Position numbers and translations under genes: made by a program | Assembly: GCA_046498185.1 (NCBI GenBank) | Contig: JAWOBE010000104.1 | Location: 1 to 25,747, forward strand | Length of the DNA: 25,747 nt | Direction: 5' to 3' | Source of the DNA: CAYXDR01 sp046498185 | GTDB taxonomy: Bacteria; Desulfobacterota; DSM-4660; Desulfatiglandales; Desulfatiglandaceae | Shown: piece by piece, positions 1 through 8,582 of the stretch | Layout: each line of letters opens with the position of its first letter | Position numbering within the stretch: position 1 is the stretch's first letter | Notes under the pieces: model-generated | Database searches by the model: none | What the model saw: only the letters and a program-made list of their open reading frames with translations | What the model was told of the DNA's origin: nothing

Positions 1-388
1 ACGCTCCCGCAGCGGTCAAAAGATCAGTTTGGCGGCATAAAAATGCAGGGACCTGAAGGATATCCAGCACGCCGGCCGCTTGCTCCACCTCATGTGGCCA
101 GTGAACATCCGAAATCACGGGAAGACCGATTTTTTCTTTTACACCGGCAAGTATTTCAAGCCCGCGTTCCATGCCCGGGCCCCGGTAGGAATGTATCGAA
201 GTCCTATTGGCCTTGTCATACGAAGACTTGAATATAACCGGCACACGAAGCGTCTCGGACATTTCCCTGAGAGATTCCGCCACGCTGAGCGTTAAAGCCT
301 CATTTTCGATCACGCAAGGGCCTGCAATCAGGAAAAAGGGGCCTCCCCGGTGCAGCCTCGCACCCCCAAAAGTAATTTCATGGTCCAT
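1..388 (-). CDS. kdsA: 3-deoxy-8-phosphooctulonate synthase (Kdo-8-P synthase), N-terminal 129 residues, cut by the window edge
   Basis: Condenses phosphoenolpyruvate with arabinose-5-phosphate to give Kdo-8-phosphate, the cytosolic first committed step to the Kdo sugars of the LPS inner core. The visible part shows IAGPC (residues 21-25), FKSSYDKANR (53-62), SIHSYRGPG (64-72), SDVH (93-96) and the substrate-loop sequence CRQTDLL (108-114), all typical of the family. Cys25 occupies the position that is Cys in metal-dependent Kdo8P synthases such as the Aquifex enzyme and Asn in the E. coli enzyme, so this is probably the metal-dependent class. The start is set by a GGAGG nine bases upstream of ATG. 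The family is usually about 270-285 residues, so roughly half the gene lies beyond base 1. A good sigma70-like promoter lies at 502-531, so kdsA appears to open a transcription unit here. The identification is firm; the metal class is inferred. Confidence 0.96.
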   Translation of the reverse strand, partial: MDHEITFGGARLHRGGPFFLIAGPCVIENEALTLSVAESLREMSETLRVPVIFKSSYDKANRTSIHSYRGPGMERGLEILAGVKEKIGLPVISDVHWPHEVEQAAGVLDILQVPAFLCRQTDLLTAAGA

Positions 389-501
389 TCCGGCAACCTC
401 CAGTCAAAGCCGGTATTTCTCTTTTTCTCCGCTCCGAATATGAAAAAGCAGCGAACCCGATGCCGCTGCAAAGAGGGCCAGATCTCTACCGATTTTCATT
501 A

Positions 502-531
502 ATTATTAGCCAACACCTTCTCAAAAGTCAA
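502..531 (-). promoter_or_regulatory. Candidate sigma70-type promoter for kdsA
   Basis: On the minus strand there is a -35 TTGACT (526-531, 5/6 of consensus), an 18-base spacer and a -10 AATAAT (502-507, 5/6). Transcription would start near 495 and leave a leader of about 105 nt before the kdsA ATG. Seen by eye only. Confidence 0.55.
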
Positions 532-644
532 GGAAATGAATACCGAAAGAAATTTTCTACTCATTCTTAAGACACTAAGGCATTTTAATTGCATGCTGCG
601 CCAGAAAAAATTTAAGGTTTCATGACGGCTTTTCAGGTAAAAGC

Positions 645-672
645 TTGCAAATATCGGATTTGCAGTTACAAT
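645..672 (+). promoter_or_regulatory. Candidate sigma70-type promoter for prfB
   Basis: TTGCAA (645-650), a 16-base spacer, then TACAAT (667-672). The start would fall near 680, giving a leader of about 40 nt that contains the strong AGGAGG ribosome-binding site. By-eye call. Confidence 0.5.
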
Positions 673-721
673 AATTGTTCGGTCGGAGAATTCGGCCCAA
701 CGCCACACAGGAGGTACTTTT

Positions 722-1823
722 ATGGAAACCGATGTATTTGAAAGACTTGATGTCCTGACTGATCAGCTGACCGACCTGCGGGGGCATCTTTGACTTGGAG
801 GGGATGCAGGACAAGCTTGCTCAAATGGAGCAAAAAATGGCGACCCCGGGTTTCTGGAACCAGGACCAAGAAGAAATTGCGACGCTGACACAACAGCGCG
901 CGGCTCTTCAAGAAAAGATCGAAAGGTGGAAGCAGCTTCATAAATCCACTGAGGAATCGAGGCTCCTTGCGGAGATGGCTGTCGAAGAGGGTGATAAAAG
1001 CACGCTCCGAGAAGTTGACTCCGAGGTGAAACGTATAGAAAAAGACATCCAGCAGCTTGAACTTCAGTCCTTGCTGGGCGATAGAGATGACCACAGAAAC
1101 GCGATTCTGGCCATCAATTCGGGCGCAGGCGGCACCGAAGCCCAGGACTGGGTCGAGATGTTGTTCCGGATGTATAACCGCTGGAGTGAACGCAAAGGAT
1201 TCAAGCTTGATGTAATGGACTTTCTGCCCGGCGATGAAGCCGGGATCAAAAATGTCACCTTTTCGATAACCGGCACTTATGCTTACGGCTACTTGAAATC
1301 CGAGCACGGGATTCACCGCATGGTGCGCATATCTCCGTTCGATGCCTCCGGCAGGAGGCATACATCTTTTGCTTCCGTTTCCGTGCTTCCGGAAGCCGAC
1401 ACCGATATCACAGTTGAAGTCGACGAAAAAGACCTTCGAATCGATACCTTCCGCGCAAGCGGACCCGGCGGACAGCATGTCAACAAGACAAGCTCGGCGA
1501 TAAGAATAACACATTTTCCGACAGGCATCGTCGTGCAGTGCCAGAATGAAAAAAGCCAGCACCGCAACCGCGAAATCGCCATGAAGTTTTTGATGGCTAA
1601 ACTTTATGACCTTGAAAAGCAGAAGCTTGACCAGAAAAAACAGGACATGCACGATTCACAGAAAGATATCGCTTGGGGAAGTCAGATCAGGTCCTACGTA
1701 TTCAACCCATACCGGATGGTCAAAGACCATCGCACAGGAATAGATGTCGGGGATCTCGACCGGGTCATGGACGGAGATATAGACATGTTCATCGATGCAT
1801 TTCTGCGCCTGCAACCCGACTGA
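722..1823 (+). CDS. prfB: Peptide chain release factor 2, expressed through programmed +1 frameshifting
   Basis: RF2 recognises UGA and UAA stop codons in the ribosomal A site and triggers hydrolysis of peptidyl-tRNA. The reading frame starts at ATG 722 behind AGGAGG, runs 23 codons to an in-frame TGA at 791-793, and continues in the +1 frame from GAC (792-794) to the stop at 1821-1823. The product is 366 residues, against 365 in E. coli. The RF2 anticodon-mimic tripeptide SPF is at about residues 204-206 and the catalytic GGQ (SGPGGQHVNK) at about 249-251, almost the E. coli numbering. The gene is convergent with the amidase gene, ending 30 bp from it. No lysS follows, unlike E. coli. Automated annotation from the downstream start alone (TTG, 795) would lose the first 24 residues. 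Confidence 0.97.
779..794 (+). promoter_or_regulatory. prfB programmed +1 frameshift site (autoregulatory)
   Basis: The order is CGG GGG CAT CTT TGA C: a G-rich Shine-Dalgarno-like stimulator, then the slippery CTT codon and the TGA stop followed by C. This has the same architecture as the E. coli site. Low RF2 makes the ribosome pause at TGA and shift onto TTG/GAC, restoring RF2 synthesis. The family mechanism is known; the site is seen directly. Confidence 0.93.
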
Positions 1824-1842
1824 TAACCGCAAAAGGAACACC

Positions 1843-1872
1843 GGCCGGGGGCTTCAAGAAGGACTCCCGGCC
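1843..1872. terminator. Candidate hairpin between convergent prfB and amidase genes
   Basis: GGCCGGG (1843-1849) can pair with CCCGGCC (1866-1872) across a 16-base loop. It lies at the meeting point of two convergent genes and overlaps the last codons of the amidase. There is no clear T-run on either side, so intrinsic termination is uncertain. Confidence 0.3.
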
Positions 1873-4085
1873 GAGTTCCACGCCCCGAAAAGCTGTTCTA
1901 TGCTCTCCACGTAACTTTTCAGGCCGATACTGATACCGTCGGCTAAGTTCCGGCGATACGGCTTGCTCAACAGCCGCTTCTTTTCGATACCGTTTGTCAA
2001 AAACCCGAGTTCTAAAAGCACAGCCGGCATTTCAGCGCCAATAAGTACGTAGAAAGGCGCCTGCTTGACACCGAGATTCCTGACGTTTTTAAACACTGAT
2101 CCGACATGTCGAACGATGCCATCGTGAACACTGTGAGCGAGCTTGCTCGATTCTTCGATTTTGGTGTTCATCATCAGCTCGTTCAGGATAGTCTGCAGGT
2201 CACTCAGGTTTTTTTCGGAAGTCGCATTTTCGCGCGCCGCCACCATCACCGCGTTTTCATCGGTGGCCATATTAAGGAAGTAGGTCTCGATTCCGTGCAC
2301 CCGGGAATCCTTGTGAGCATTGATATGAAGGGAGATAAAAAGGTCGGCCTTATGCATGTTGGCTATTGCGGTTCTCCGTTCAAGCGGAAGAAATTTATCG
2401 CAATCTCTGGTCAAAAAAACTTCCCAACCGAACTTTACCCGTATCTTTTCGGCCAGTACCTTTGCTACATCAAGCACTATATCCTTCTCATACACCCCAC
2501 CGGGCAAATTACAGCCGGGATCCTTGCCCCCGTGCCCCGGGTCCAGGACCACGCGCTTGACGCTCAACCCCAGCTGCCGTGCGAGAGATACGTTTTTCTC
2601 GGGAGCTTCGGCCTTTCTCACTCCTTTACGCACGGGCCGGCTGGGAGGTTTGGCCGGTGCCTCCGCCTTGGCCGAACGTCGCACATCGACGACGATACGG
2701 AAAGGGTCATGTAAATGAAAAACTTTATATTCACCAACCAGCTCGCTGTCCAGGACCACGCGCACGATTTCAGGCCTGAATTGCCCGGCCCTGGCGCGTT
2801 GAAGGAGGCCGTCTTTTATCGGAACAGCGCTGTCAATATCTTTCGACACCACCGCCTGCTCAAGGTCAATATATATCCTGGTCGGCTTCTTGTGTGCCGC
2901 ATCGGCTTCCAACAGGTTATGCCTGTAACGCACGGGGCTGTCCAGGTCAACGACCACCCGCGTGTAATTGGGGGTCGACCAGTGTCGGATGCCCTTGACT
3001 GAAGCAGTCCTGGACGTATCTCCACCGGCTCCCGCAGGGGTGGCCGATGCTGTGTCGGCATTGCCGAGAACCGCGGCAAGACGGTCCAGCATTTCACGGG
3101 CTTCCCCGCGCCTCGCACCGGAGGGAAACATGATCTCCACCTTCAAAAATTCCACATACGCCTGGGTGGGAGAATCCCGGTAGCGGTTCACCAGCATCGC
3201 AATTTCGAACTGGGCCTCCTCGGCGACCGGGTGGCGGCGGAAAACCTCCACTACCTCCCGATACCATCGGATGCCTTCATCGAGATCGCCGATTCTGCGC
3301 GAGACTTTATACATTTCCGCATAGAGCCGGCCCAGCGCAAAACGCGCCCTGACAGCCTCATCACTGTCAGGAAATGAATTGACTGTTTTTTCATATAATT
3401 GGATGCATTTATTCCAGTTATGACGGAATTTTTTCTTCTTGGTCGATTTTAGAAGTTCGTCGAGGCATAAATCCGCGCGTTCAAGCAGGCTGCCGGCCTC
3501 CCGAGAAGATGGATAAACTGACGCGGGCCTCCGGATTTCACCTGAATCAGCAGGCCCTACGATCTTTTTCCCCATATCCTTGATCCTGGCCTTGGCTTTC
3601 TGAGCCATATCAGCTTCTGGGTGATCGTGAATTATCTCAAGATAACATGCGTACGCCTCCTCCGGCGCGTTTTTGTATGTGCGCAGGATCTCGCCGGCCC
3701 AAAACAACCCGTCGTCTGCAAGGCGATGGTTTTTATGGCGATCGGAAAGCAGCCTGAAAAACTTCAAAGCCTGATCGAGATCCGAATTTTTTTGTGAAAT
3801 TTTGAAAATGTCCTTGTACATGCGCCCAGCCTGGTAAAATGCCCAAGCAGCCTGGTCGCTGTCAGGATATTTCTTGATTAAACCTTCGTAGCCCCTGATG
3901 CATTTCTCCCAATTATGCCTGTATTTCATTTTTTTGGAGGATTGGTAAAGGGACCTGCGGCAGGAATCGGCATCCTCCAGCCTCGAACCGGCATCCTGGG
4001 CTGCGGCCCGGTATTCCAAAGGAACGGATAGGCAAAATAAGGAAAGCAAGATAACGAATAAAATAAATTTAAATTGATAACACAT
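1854..4085 (-). CDS. N-acetylmuramoyl-L-alanine amidase (Amidase_3) with AMIN domain and duplicated TPR-like N-terminal modules
   Basis: A periplasmic amidase that cuts the bond between N-acetylmuramic acid and L-alanine, as in daughter-cell separation. The 743-residue product has a signal peptide (about 1-29), two TPR-like blocks (about 51-170 and 216-340), an AMIN domain (about 362-470), a Lys/Pro/Ala linker (470-500) and a C-terminal Amidase_3 domain (508-732). Zinc ligands expected for the family are visible: His518 (DPGHGG), Glu533 (VYEKD) and His587 (SLHINA), with catalytic Glu692 (LELGFLTN). The TPR-like blocks share RHNWxKCIxxYE at 56-66 and 221-231, so they look like an internal duplication. 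The start codon follows the mutS stop with no gap (TAG-ATG), implying translational coupling. An E. coli AmiC-type amidase is about 420 residues, so the extra 300 N-terminal residues are the unusual part. I give no ami letter because the architecture differs from the E. coli paralogues. Confidence 0.93.
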   Translation of the reverse strand: MCYQFKFILFVILLSLFCLSVPLEYRAAAQDAGSRLEDADSCRRSLYQSSKKMKYRHNWEKCIRGYEGLIKKYPDSDQAAWAFYQAGRMYKDIFKISQKNSDLDQALKFFRLLSDRHKNHRLADDGLFWAGEILRTYKNAPEEAYACYLEIIHDHPEADMAQKAKARIKDMGKKIVGPADSGEIRRPASVYPSSREAGSLLERADLCLDELLKSTKKKKFRHNWNKCIQLYEKTVNSFPDSDEAVRARFALGRLYAEMYKVSRRIGDLDEGIRWYREVVEVFRRHPVAEEAQFEIAMLVNRYRDSPTQAYVEFLKVEIMFPSGARRGEAREMLDRLAAVLGNADTASATPAGAGGDTSRTASVKGIRHWSTPNYTRVVVDLDSPVRYRHNLLEADAAHKKPTRIYIDLEQAVVSKDIDSAVPIKDGLLQRARAGQFRPEIVRVVLDSELVGEYKVFHLHDPFRIVVDVRRSAKAEAPAKPPSRPVRKGVRKAEAPEKNVSLARQLGLSVKRVVLDPGHGGKDPGCNLPGGVYEKDIVLDVAKVLAEKIRVKFGWEVFLTRDCDKFLPLERRTAIANMHKADLFISLHINAHKDSRVHGIETYFLNMATDENAVMVAARENATSEKNLSDLQTILNELMMNTKIEESSKLAHSVHDGIVRHVGSVFKNVRNLGVKQAPFYVLIGAEMPAVLLELGFLTNGIEKKRLLSKPYRRNLADGISIGLKSYVESIEQLFGAWNSAGSPS

Positions 4086-6674
4086 CTATTTTCCGTCGGA
4101 ATTTATATATTCCTTCAATTTACTCAATTCCACCATTGCATCCAGCGGAGTCATTCCTTCTATTTCCAGGCCAGCAATCCAGTTTTTCAATTTAGTATTT
4201 TCTTGATCAAAAAGATTTAATTGAGATTGTTTATGTGACTTAGTAATATTTGAATGGGCATTGGAATTCGACCGCTCCAAGTTGAAAAGAATTTCCTTGG
4301 CCCTGGATATTATATTTTCCGGCAAGCCGGCAATCCTGGCCACCTGGATTCCGTAGCTGCGGCTTGTGCCGCCGGGCACCAGCTTTCTCAAGAAAATGAT
4401 ACGATCCTTCCATTCTCTGACCGCGATGTTGTAATTTTTCACCCGCGGTTTATCTGCAGACAAATCTGTCAGTTCATGGTAGTGGGTTGCAAAAAGAGTC
4501 CTGACCCCTTTTCCTTCATGGTCGTGCAGGGCCTCGGCGACCGCCCATGCTATGCTCAAACCATCGTAGGTGCTGGTCCCCCGTCCTATTTCATCCAGTA
4601 TTACCAAGCTCTTGGGAGAAACATGCCGCATGATGTTCGCGGTTTCGTTCATCTCGACCATAAAGGTGCTGAGCCCGCCGGCCAAATCATCCCCCGCGCC
4701 CACGCGGGAAAATATTCTGTCTACAAGCCCTATCACCGCGCTTGAAGCCGGCACGAAAGAACCGGCTTGAGCCATAAGAACCGTCAACGCGGTCTGCCTG
4801 AGGATCGTCGACTTACCCGCCATATTGGGGCCTGTTATTATCATCACCTGTTGCCGCTCAGAATCCAGGTGGATGTCGTTGGGTACAAAGGTTTCGTCTT
4901 TCAGGCTTCTTTCGATTACAGGATGTCTTCCATCGACAATGTCTATCTCGCTGCCTTCATTGACCTCAGGACATACATAGTCGCATTGTTCGGCGGTTTC
5001 CGCAAGTCCTGCAAGAACATCCACCTCCGCCGTCAAAGATGCTGTTCGCTTTATCCTTTCACTGTGGGCGGCGATCCCGCTTCGGATCTGTTCAAAAAGT
5101 TGATATTCCAGGGCCACACGCTTTTCTTCGGCGCCTAGGACCCTTTCTTCCATCTCCTTCAATTCTTCTGTTATATAGCGCTCCCCGTTCGCAAGCGTCT
5201 GTTTTCTTATATAATCCGCCGGAACCATGTGCAGATTTGCTTTCGAGACCTCAATATAATACCCGAAAACCCGGTTGAAGCCGACCTTCAGGCTGGCTAT
5301 ACCCGTTCTTTCCTGCTCGCTCGCGGCAAAGCGGGTTATCCATCCCTTCCCGTCTCTGCTCAGTGAAATGAGTGCATCGAGATCAACATTGTAGCCTTCC
5401 CTTATCATACCGCCGTCCTTGGTCGACATCGGTGGATCTTCGGCTATTGCATCCTCGATCAGCTGCGCCACATCTTCGAGCGGATCCATCTGTTCAGCGA
5501 TCTCCGAAAGCAGAATGCTCGGGGATTGAACCAGCTTTGCCTTGATTCCAGGCAATCTTCGAAGCGACACCTTCAATGCCGCCAGGTCCCTGGCATTGGC
5601 TCTGCCGAGAGCGATTCTACCGTTCAGACGCTCGAGGTCATTCATTCTGTCCAGTTCTGTTCTCAAGTCTGACCGCCCCAGCAGGTCGTCTTTAAGGCAG
5701 CCCACGGCCCCCAGTCGTTTACGTATCGCATCCAGGTCCAGCAAGGGAAATGTCAACCATCGTTTAAGAAGCCTCGCTCCCATAGCCGTATTTGTTCGGT
5801 CGAGCACATGAAGCAGTGAACCTTTGACCGACCTGCGCCGCATCGTTTTGAACAGTTCCAGATGGCTGCACGTAGCCTCGTCCAGGAGCATAAAATCCCC
5901 GGTGCGATAAGTGGCTACATCCCTTATATGCCCGGGGGCGGCCTTTTGGGTCTCGGTCAGGTAATGTATCAGCGCACCGGCGGCACGCGCGCCCAACGGC
6001 ATCTCGACCAGCCCGAAACCTTCAAGGGACTCCACTTGCAATTGCTCTTTCAGGACATTTTCGGCGCGTGAAACGTCGAACCAGGCATCTTCAATTGCCT
6101 CCAGCCGATATCGGTTCACCCCCGCCGGTGCCTTTTCTTTCAACGACGTTGAGACAAGGACCTCTGCGGGTTCTATTCGACCCAATTCATCGACCATCTC
6201 GGATATCCCATCCAGTTCGGTGACTCTGAATTCTCCGGTGGAAAGATCACCATAGGCGAGGCCCACACCGTCGCCCGAATCGAAAATCGAAACTATGAAA
6301 AGACTTTTGCGCCCGTCCACAGATTCATCGTCCAGGACGGATCCTGCGGTGACCAACCGTACGACCTCGCGCCTGACAATGCCCTTTGCGTCTTTGGGGT
6401 CCTCGACCTGGTCGCATACCGCCACCTTGGCCCCGCTTTCCACCAATTTCGCGATATAAGCTCTGGACGCATGGTGGGGTACGCCACACATCGGAATTTT
6501 TTCACCTTCATAGGTACCCCGTGAAGTAAGGGTTATGCCGAGGATGCCTGATGCAAGCTTTGCATCGTCAAAGAACATCTCATAAAAATCCCCCATCCGG
6601 TAAAACAATATTGCATCGGGATACTCGAACTTTATACTCATGTACTGCTTCAACATCGGGGTCAAAGGTTTCAT
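4086..6674 (-). CDS. mutS: DNA mismatch repair protein MutS
   Basis: Binds base mismatches and small loops and, with MutL, starts strand repair. The 862-residue length is close to E. coli MutS (853). The mismatch-reading Phe-x-Glu motif is F30-Y31-E32. The ATPase domain has Walker A GPNMAGKST (615-623), Walker B with signature VILDEIGRGTS (691-701) and the FATHYHEL segment (728-735). Near the C-terminus QLNLF (818-822) matches the sliding-clamp binding consensus, and the last 30 residues resemble the C-terminal helical dimer/tetramer tail. The start is ATG 17 bases after the lapB stop, with GGAG 12 bases upstream. It abuts the amidase gene downstream, so both are probably on one transcript with lapB. 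Complete and apparently intact. Confidence 0.98.
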   Translation of the reverse strand: MKPLTPMLKQYMSIKFEYPDAILFYRMGDFYEMFFDDAKLASGILGITLTSRGTYEGEKIPMCGVPHHASRAYIAKLVESGAKVAVCDQVEDPKDAKGIVRREVVRLVTAGSVLDDESVDGRKSLFIVSIFDSGDGVGLAYGDLSTGEFRVTELDGISEMVDELGRIEPAEVLVSTSLKEKAPAGVNRYRLEAIEDAWFDVSRAENVLKEQLQVESLEGFGLVEMPLGARAAGALIHYLTETQKAAPGHIRDVATYRTGDFMLLDEATCSHLELFKTMRRRSVKGSLLHVLDRTNTAMGARLLKRWLTFPLLDLDAIRKRLGAVGCLKDDLLGRSDLRTELDRMNDLERLNGRIALGRANARDLAALKVSLRRLPGIKAKLVQSPSILLSEIAEQMDPLEDVAQLIEDAIAEDPPMSTKDGGMIREGYNVDLDALISLSRDGKGWITRFAASEQERTGIASLKVGFNRVFGYYIEVSKANLHMVPADYIRKQTLANGERYITEELKEMEERVLGAEEKRVALEYQLFEQIRSGIAAHSERIKRTASLTAEVDVLAGLAETAEQCDYVCPEVNEGSEIDIVDGRHPVIERSLKDETFVPNDIHLDSERQQVMIITGPNMAGKSTILRQTALTVLMAQAGSFVPASSAVIGLVDRIFSRVGAGDDLAGGLSTFMVEMNETANIMRHVSPKSLVILDEIGRGTSTYDGLSIAWAVAEALHDHEGKGVRTLFATHYHELTDLSADKPRVKNYNIAVREWKDRIIFLRKLVPGGTSRSYGIQVARIAGLPENIISRAKEILFNLERSNSNAHSNITKSHKQSQLNLFDQENTKLKNWIAGLEIEGMTPLDAMVELSKLKEYINSDGK

Positions 6675-6691
6675 TTATTATGTCAACTCCG

Positions 6692-8047
6692 CTATCCGCC
6701 GTGGTAAGAATCTCTTACGTCGTCGACATCAAAGCCCGGCTTACCCGCACCGTGGCGCCAACCGCGACTTTTTTCCGTCGCCATTCTATCGGCAAGCCTC
6801 GGTAGCACCACGTCGCTCTCGAGCGCCCCGTGGCTTTCCCCATCTGTGTAACCGACGAAAGAAATCGTGTCCCACGACCTGCACTGGGGACATTGCCAGA
6901 GTAGGCCCATACTTGTAAATCCACAGTTGGAGCATCGAAATTTCCCATACGGGATGTCCAGTTTTTCTATCAGCTCCGCATAATCTTTAACGACATCTTC
7001 CTCTCCCCCCTTTTCAAGCAGAATTTCGCCTTTGAGCTTTCTTGCAGCCCAAAAATCGGGGGCGGATTCGAGCGCATGGAAAACTTCCGCGAGTGCACCT
7101 TCCAAATCCCCGCTCGCCTGACGGTATTTTGCCAGAGCCAGGCATGAAAAAGCATCGCAATGGCTGTCTGCGACTTCCTTTAAAAAGGCCTCTATCGGTT
7201 CGGTGTCATCTATCACGCGATATGCCCGCTCAAGCCTTCCGTATGCAAGGTATGCAAAATGAGGAGCAACATGCACGATTCTTCGCCAGGTGCCCACGGC
7301 TTTCTTTAAATCACCTTTTTCGGCATACAAATCCCCCAGGTGAAGATACGCGTCGATGCACCGTTCATCCACGGACAGAGCTTTTTCATAAAGCCCCCTG
7401 GCTTTGGAAGCATCACCTGATCGTTGGTGGATTTTCCCGGATTCAACCAATTGATGGGCCAGGATATGGTTGAAATCCTTCCCGGTTATCTTGGAAATTC
7501 GTTGCCTTGTTTTAAAAGCCTCATCCCAGTCGCCCATTTCTTCGCATATGCGCTCGACCATCTCAAGTGTTTTCAGATCAGAAGGTTTTTTCTGAAGAAC
7601 CTTCTGAAACGTAGACAATGCGCGATTCAGGAACCCGCCCGCCCGGTAATCCATGCCTAGATCGAAAAGCGCCCCAAGGCTTATCTTTTCATCGAGTCCG
7701 GGTCGCAGAATTATACTCCTTCGTATGCTGATCGCGCGATCAATATCTCCTTTCGAACGGTAAAGATTGCCCAAAGCAACATAGGTTTCGATCGTGTCAG
7801 AATTTATCTTAACCGATTTGGTGAATTCTTCGATCGCGTGATCATGATCATTGGAAAGAATATAGTGTATCCCGTTCAGGAAGGCACGGTCCCCCCGTCG
7901 CAGCAACGCGCGGGCTCCTTCTTCCTTGAACCTTAGCCGTGCAAGGATTGTCGCGACAGCACCGCCGACAGAGCCGCCTAATATTAAAGCCAGCAGTATT
8001 GTTCCTGTTCCAGGGTCTGCGAACCAATGCCGTAATGCCTCCCACAT
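6692..8047 (-). CDS. lapB: LapB (YciM)-type TPR protein with C-terminal rubredoxin-like metal site
   Basis: In enterobacteria LapB is an inner-membrane adaptor that couples LPS assembly to FtsH-dependent turnover of LpxC. The 451-residue product has one N-terminal membrane segment (about 14-36), a run of TPR units (about 50-360) including ALGNLYRSKGDIDRAI and HLGDLYAEKGDLKKAV, and a CxxC...CxxC knuckle with Cys372, Cys375, Cys386 and Cys389. That is the LapB architecture. It carries about 60 residues beyond the knuckle (392-451), rich in charged residues, which the E. coli protein (389 residues) lacks. GAGGAG sits seven bases before the ATG. lapA lies upstream on the same strand, but with a 190-bp gap, and mutS starts 17 bp downstream. 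Function in this lineage is inferred from the family. Confidence 0.92.
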   Translation of the reverse strand: MWEALRHWFADPGTGTILLALILGGSVGGAVATILARLRFKEEGARALLRRGDRAFLNGIHYILSNDHDHAIEEFTKSVKINSDTIETYVALGNLYRSKGDIDRAISIRRSIILRPGLDEKISLGALFDLGMDYRAGGFLNRALSTFQKVLQKKPSDLKTLEMVERICEEMGDWDEAFKTRQRISKITGKDFNHILAHQLVESGKIHQRSGDASKARGLYEKALSVDERCIDAYLHLGDLYAEKGDLKKAVGTWRRIVHVAPHFAYLAYGRLERAYRVIDDTEPIEAFLKEVADSHCDAFSCLALAKYRQASGDLEGALAEVFHALESAPDFWAARKLKGEILLEKGGEEDVVKDYAELIEKLDIPYGKFRCSNCGFTSMGLLWQCPQCRSWDTISFVGYTDGESHGALESDVVLPRLADRMATEKSRGWRHGAGKPGFDVDDVRDSYHGG

Positions 8048-8237
8048 GCTTTATCTCCTCGGATATACAGCTAACACTTGGCGTCCCGACGGAGCCGTAA
8101 AATCGCTGGAAGCCGCGCATTTTTCTTAAACCGGCCCTCGAAAACGACGGGACCGATCGGCCCCGAAGGCATCCAAACAAATGGTATTAAACAAGTGATC
8201 TTGAAGCGGTGAAGGGGCCAAGGGGCCGAGTACGAAA
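8048..8237. other. 190-bp spacer between lapA and lapB
   Basis: No reading frame with coding character was seen. It holds an imperfect 16-bp palindrome at 8149-8164 (GGGACCGATCGGCCCC, one mismatched pair) and the lapB ribosome-binding site. An internal lapB promoter may lie here, but no convincing -35/-10 pair stands out. Confidence 0.5.
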
Positions 8238-8579
8238 TTACCCACGCTCTTCTTCTATCGCATCGCGATCCGCTGTTACAGGCAGGGTTCTAAAAGAATT
8301 GAGCTCTTTTTCCCGTTCACGGCCCTCCTTCTTCAGCCTTTTAATCTCGCGCTTCAGACGCAGCCGATCAGTCAATGAAAAAAACCCGGTAAAAACAACA
8401 CCGGCTAGAAATGTGATGACGGCTATCAGATACAACGATATTTGAGATGTTTCATAATCAAAAAATAATAAATCCAGCTTGAAAGACGCCGAGGTAGAAA
8501 AAGCCGAATAATTCTGTACAGCAATCAATATCACAAAAAATACAAAAATAAATGTAATTATTACTTTAAAATGTTTCAT
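8238..8579 (-). CDS. lapA: LapA-domain (DUF1049) inner-membrane protein
   Basis: A 113-residue protein with two hydrophobic helices (about 5-21 and 48-70) joined by a short periplasmic loop, then a basic, charged, coiled-coil-like cytoplasmic tail (about 73-100). This is the LapA/YciS architecture. LapA partners LapB in control of LPS assembly. AGAGAGG lies seven bases before the ATG, inside the last codons of the upstream HIT gene, whose stop is three bases away, so the pair should be translationally linked. The last codons run to about 190 bp from the lapB start. The gene symbol rests on topology, family resemblance and the nearby lapB. Confidence 0.85.
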   Translation of the reverse strand: MKHFKVIITFIFVFFVILIAVQNYSAFSTSASFKLDLLFFDYETSQISLYLIAVITFLAGVVFTGFFSLTDRLRLKREIKRLKKEGREREKELNSFRTLPVTADRDAIEEERG

Positions 8580-8582
8580 TAT

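Larger units (their letters stand above)
389..721. other. Divergent intergenic region between kdsA and prfB
   Basis: This 333-bp gap holds the kdsA promoter (502-531) and leader, and the prfB promoter (645-672). Between the promoters (532-644) the DNA is AT-rich with no obvious gene, hairpin or repeat. A 31-codon minus-strand reading frame (404-499) begins at or upstream of the predicted kdsA transcription start, so it is not annotated as a gene. Confidence 0.6.

Noticed and set aside
404..499. 31-codon minus-strand frame just before kdsA
   Set aside because: Its ATG lies at or upstream of the predicted kdsA transcription start, with no well-placed ribosome-binding site.
499..708. 69-codon minus-strand frame overlapping the prfB promoter
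   Set aside because: Sits over both divergent promoters and has no recognisable protein character.
720..1652. 310-codon minus-strand open frame opposite prfB
   Set aside because: It lies wholly antisense to a clear RF2 gene, matches no family I recognise, and is explained by the codon use of prfB.
8149..8164. Imperfect palindrome GGGACCGATCGGCCCC between lapA and lapB
   Set aside because: Single, short, one mismatch, no T-run and no clear promoter next to it; too weak for a terminator or operator call.
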